From the NCBI RefSeq assembly GCF_932526225.1, contig NC_064038.1, positions 16,665,075 through 16,729,074 on the forward strand: a stretch of DNA of 64,000 bases. Reading direction: 5' to 3'. This document shows, one piece after another, positions 60,401-64,000 of this stretch; position 1 is the stretch's first letter; the number at the start of each line of letters is the position of its first letter. Position numbers and translations under genes: made by a program. The notes under the pieces were generated by a model. It was given only the letters and a program-made list of their open reading frames with translations, was not told the DNA's origin and ran no database searches. This DNA is from Nematostella vectensis (Eukaryota; Cnidaria; Anthozoa; Actiniaria; Edwardsiidae).

Positions 60401-63400
60401 TTTACTATCATACCAGTATGGGTTTGCCATCATACCAGTATGGGCTTACTATCATACCAGTTTGGGTTTGCTATCATACCAGTATGGGTTTGCTATCATA
60501 CCAGTATGGGTTTGCCATCATACCAGTATTGGTTTGCCATCATACCAGTATGGGTTTGCTATCATACCAGTATGGGTTTAATATCATACCAGTATGGGTT
60601 TGCCATCATACCAGTATGGGTTTGCCATCATACCAGTATGGGTTTGCCATCATACCAGTAGGGTTTACTATCATACCAGTATGGGTTTGCTATCATACCA
60701 GTATGGGTTTGCTATCATACCAGTATGGGCTTACTATCATACCAGTATGGGTTTGCTATCATACCAGTATGGGTTTACTATCATACCATTATGGGTTTGC
60801 TATCATACCAGTATGGGTTTGCTATCCTACCAGTATGGGTTTGCTATCATACCAGTATGGGTTTGCTATCATACCAGTATGGGTTTGTTATCATACCAGT
60901 ATGGGTTTACTATCATACCAGTATGGGTTTACTATCATACCATTATGGGTTTGCTATCATACCAGTATGGGTTTGCCATCATACCAGTATGGGTTTACTA
61001 TCATACCAGTAGGGTTTACTATCATACCAGTAGGGTTTACCATCATAGCAGTATGGGTTTGCTATCATACCAGTATGGGTTTGCTATCATACCAGTATGG
61101 GTTTGCTATCATACCAGTATGGGTTTACTATCATACCATTATGGGTTTGCTATCATACCAGTATGGGTTTGCCATCATACCAGTATGGGTTTACTATAAT
61201 ACCAGTAGGGTTTACTATCACACAAGTAGGGTTTACCATCATAGCAGTATCGTGTTTGCTATCATACCAGTATGGGTTTGCTATCATACCAGTATGGGTT
61301 TGCTATCATACCAGTATGGGTTTGCTATCATACCAGTATGGGTTTACTATCATACCAGTATGGGTTTACTATCATACCATTATGGGTTTGCTATCATACC
61401 AGTATGGGTTTGCCATCATACCAGTATGGGTTTACTATCATACCAGTAGGGTTTACTATCATACCAGTAGGGTTTACCATCATAGCAGTATGGGTTTGCT
61501 ATCATACCAGTATGGGTTTGCTATCATACCAGTATGGGTTTGCTATCATACCAGTATGGGTTTACTATTATACCAGTATGGGTTAACTATCATACCAGTA
61601 TGAGTTTGCTATCATACCAGTATGGTTTGCTATCATACCAGTATGGGTTTACTATCATACCAGTATGGGTTTACTATCATACCATTATGGGTTTGCTATC
61701 ATACCAGTATGGGTTTGCCATCATACCAGTATGGGTTTACTATCATACCAGTAGGGTTTACTATCATACCAGTTGGGTTTACCATCATAGCAGTATTGTG
61801 TTTGCTATCATACCAGTATGGGTTTGCTATCATACCAGTATGGGTTTACTATCATACCAGTATGGGTTTACTATCATACCAGTATGGGTTTACTATCATA
61901 CCAGTATGGGTTTACTATCATACCAGTATGGGTTTACTATCATACCAGTATGGGTTTGCTATCATACCAGTAGGGTTTACTATCATACCAGTATGGGTTT
62001 GCCATCATACCAGTATGGGTTTGCTATCATACCAGTTTTGTTTTGCCGTCATACCAGTATGGGTTTGCTATTATACCAGTATGGGTTTGCCATCATACCA
62101 GTATAAGTTTTCCATCATACCAGTATGGGTTTGCTTTCATACCAGTATGGGTTTGCCATCATACCAGTATGGGTTTGCCATCATACCAGTATGGGTTTGC
62201 CGTCATACCAGTATTGGTTTACAATCATACCAGTATGTGTTTGCTATCATACCAGTATGGGTTTACTATCATACCAGTATGGGTTTACTATCATACCAGT
62301 ATGGGTTTACTATCATACCATTATGGGTTTGCTATCATACCAGTATGGGTTTGCCATCATACCAGTATGGGTTTACTATCATACCAGTAGGGTTTACTAT
62401 CATACCAGTAGGGTTTAACATCATAGCAGTATTGTGTTTGCTATCATACCAGTATGGGTTTGCTATCATACCAGTATGGGTTTGCTATCATACCAGTATG
62501 GGTTTACTATCATACCAGTATGGGTTTACTATCATACCAGTATGGGTTTACTATCATACCATTATATGTTTGCTATCATACCAGTATGGGTTTGCCATCA
62601 TACCAGTATGGGTTTACTATAATACCAGTAGGGTTTACTATCATACCAGTAGGGTTTACCATCATAGCAGTATGGTTTTGCTATCATACCAGTATGGGTT
62701 TGCTATCATACCAGTATGGGTTTACTATCATACCAGTATGGGTTTACTATCATACCAGTATGGGTTTACTATCATACCAGTATGAGTTTGCTATCATACC
62801 AGTATGGGTTTGCCATTATACCAGTATGGGTTTGCCATCATACCAGTATGGGTTTGCCATCATACCAGTATTGGTTTGCCATCATACCAGTATGGGTTTG
62901 CTATCATACCAGTATGGGTTTAATATCATACCAGTATGGGTTTGCCATCATACCAGTATGGGTTTGCCATCATACCAGTATGGGTTTGCCATCATACCAG
63001 TAGGGTTTACTATCATACCAGTATGGGTTTACTATCATACCATTATGGGTTTGCTATCATACCAGTATGGGTTTACTATCATACCAGTATGGGTTTACTA
63101 TCATACCAGTATGGGTTTGCTATCATACCAGTATGGGTTTGCTATCATACCAGTATGGGTTTACTATCATACCAGTATGGGTTTACTATCATACCAGTAT
63201 GGGTTTCCTATCATACCAGTATGGGTTTACTATCATACCATTATGGGTTTGCTATCATACCAGTATGGGTTTACTATCATACCAGTATGGGTTTACTATC
63301 ATACCAGTATGGGTTTGCTATCATACCAGTATGGGTTTGCTATCATACCAGTATGGGTTTACCATCATAGCAGTATGGGTTTGCTATCATACCAGTATGG

Positions 63401-64000
63401 GTTTGCTATTATACCAGTATGGGTTTGCTATCATACCAGTATGGGTTTACTATCATACCAGTATGGGTTTACTATCATACCATTATGGGTTTGCTATCAT
63501 ACCAGTATGGGTTTGCCATCATACCAGTATGGGTTTACTATCATACCAGTAGGGTTTACCATCATAGCAGTATGGGTTTGCTATCATACCAGTATGGGTT
63601 TGCTATCCTACAAGTATGGGTTTGCTATCCTACCAGTATGGGTTTGCTATCATACCAGTATGGGTTTGCTATCATACCAGTAGGGTTTACTATCATACCA
63701 GTATGGGTTTACTATCATACCAGTATGGGTTTGCCATCATACCAGTATGGGCTTACTATCATACCAGTTTGGGTTTGCTATCATACCAGTATGGGTTTGC
63801 TATCATACCAGTATGGGTTTGCCATCATACCAGTATTGGTTTGCCATCATACCAGTATGGGTTTGCTATCATACCAGTATGGGTTTAATATCATACCAGT
63901 ATGGGTTTGCCATCATACCAGTATGGGTTTGCCATCATACCAGTATGGGTTTGCCATCATACCAGTAGGGTTTACTATCATACCAGTATGGGTTTGCTAT
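36487..64000. repeat. 22-bp satellite array, about 1,250 monomers, continues past the window
   Basis: Monomer core CTATCATACCAGTATGGG plus TTTA/TTTG. Variants: TTTGCC, GGGCTTAC, CCATTATG, CATAGCAG, CTACCAG, and a 21-bp form with CAGTAGGG. Large blocks are themselves duplicated: offsets of 2480 bp (37.5-38.8 vs 40.0-41.3 kb), 2413 bp (43.5 vs 45.9 kb), 14434 bp (45.7-47.6 vs 60.1-62.0 kb), 16847 bp (41.1-42.6 vs 58.0-59.5 kb) and 5433 bp (57.0-58.5 vs 62.5-64.0 kb). The plus strand of the consensus has no stop in any frame, so frames up to 590 codons arise; these are not considered genes. No other sequence interrupts it. Confidence 0.99.

Noticed and set aside
36490-64000. Dozens of long overlapping ORFs (up to 590 codons) of Met-Gly-Leu-Leu-Ser-Tyr-Gln repeats
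   Set aside because: They follow from a stop-free 22-bp monomer read in three frames. Variant units (CATAGCAG, CAGTAGGG) insert TAG freely, so there is no sign of selection to keep a frame open.

Overview
This is eukaryotic DNA, most likely from an anthozoan cnidarian (sea anemone or relative). The signs are short spliced exons with GT-AG introns, an ariadne-type RBR ubiquitin ligase, secreted PAN-EGF-fibrinogen-like proteins of the kind known as skeletal-organic-matrix-5-like in corals and anemones, many miniature DNA transposons, and very abundant minisatellites. The species call is inference from gene families. No prokaryotic, viral or CRISPR feature was seen.

Layout. 30-7757 (+): the last twelve coding exons of an ariadne-1 orthologue; the 5' exons lie left of the window. 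Intron 2 holds a 1.3-kb element flanked by TTAA, and several exon ends are embedded in minisatellites. 8.1-9.6 kb: intergenic, with an ATC-rich repeat. 9612-13621 (-): a complete six-exon secreted protein (signal peptide, PAN/apple, EGF, fibrinogen-like; 366 aa). 13.6-18.1 kb: intergenic with MITE-like repeats. 18079-34401 (-): a second gene of the same architecture (365 aa, five exons) spread over 16 kb. Its introns hold a 43-bp array running into a 200-N assembly gap, a two-gene DNA transposon, nested MITEs and a 29-bp array of more than 110 copies. 35878-36297 (-): the last exon (TM6, TM7, tail) of a rhodopsin-class GPCR. 36487-64000: one uninterrupted 22-bp satellite of about 1,250 monomers, running off the right edge.

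Two things stand out. First, the transposon at about 22.2-26.2 kb encodes a protein whose catalytic and zinc-binding residues match the RAG1 core with exact spacing (D, D-x18-C-x2-C, H-x4-H-x19-E). It has an N-terminal coiled coil and, beyond one in-frame stop, a SAP domain. Tail-to-tail with it lies a spliced gene with a chromodomain. This arrangement recalls the convergent RAG1-like/RAG2-like pair of ProtoRAG, with a chromodomain in place of the RAG2 PHD finger as a possible histone reader. Second, at least seven splice junctions in three different genes are themselves the repeat unit, or lie inside the unit, of a local tandem duplication. This points to recurrent minisatellite birth at 5' splice sites.

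Exon models were read by eye from splice consensus, reading phase and protein similarity. All multi-exon totals keep frame from start to stop.
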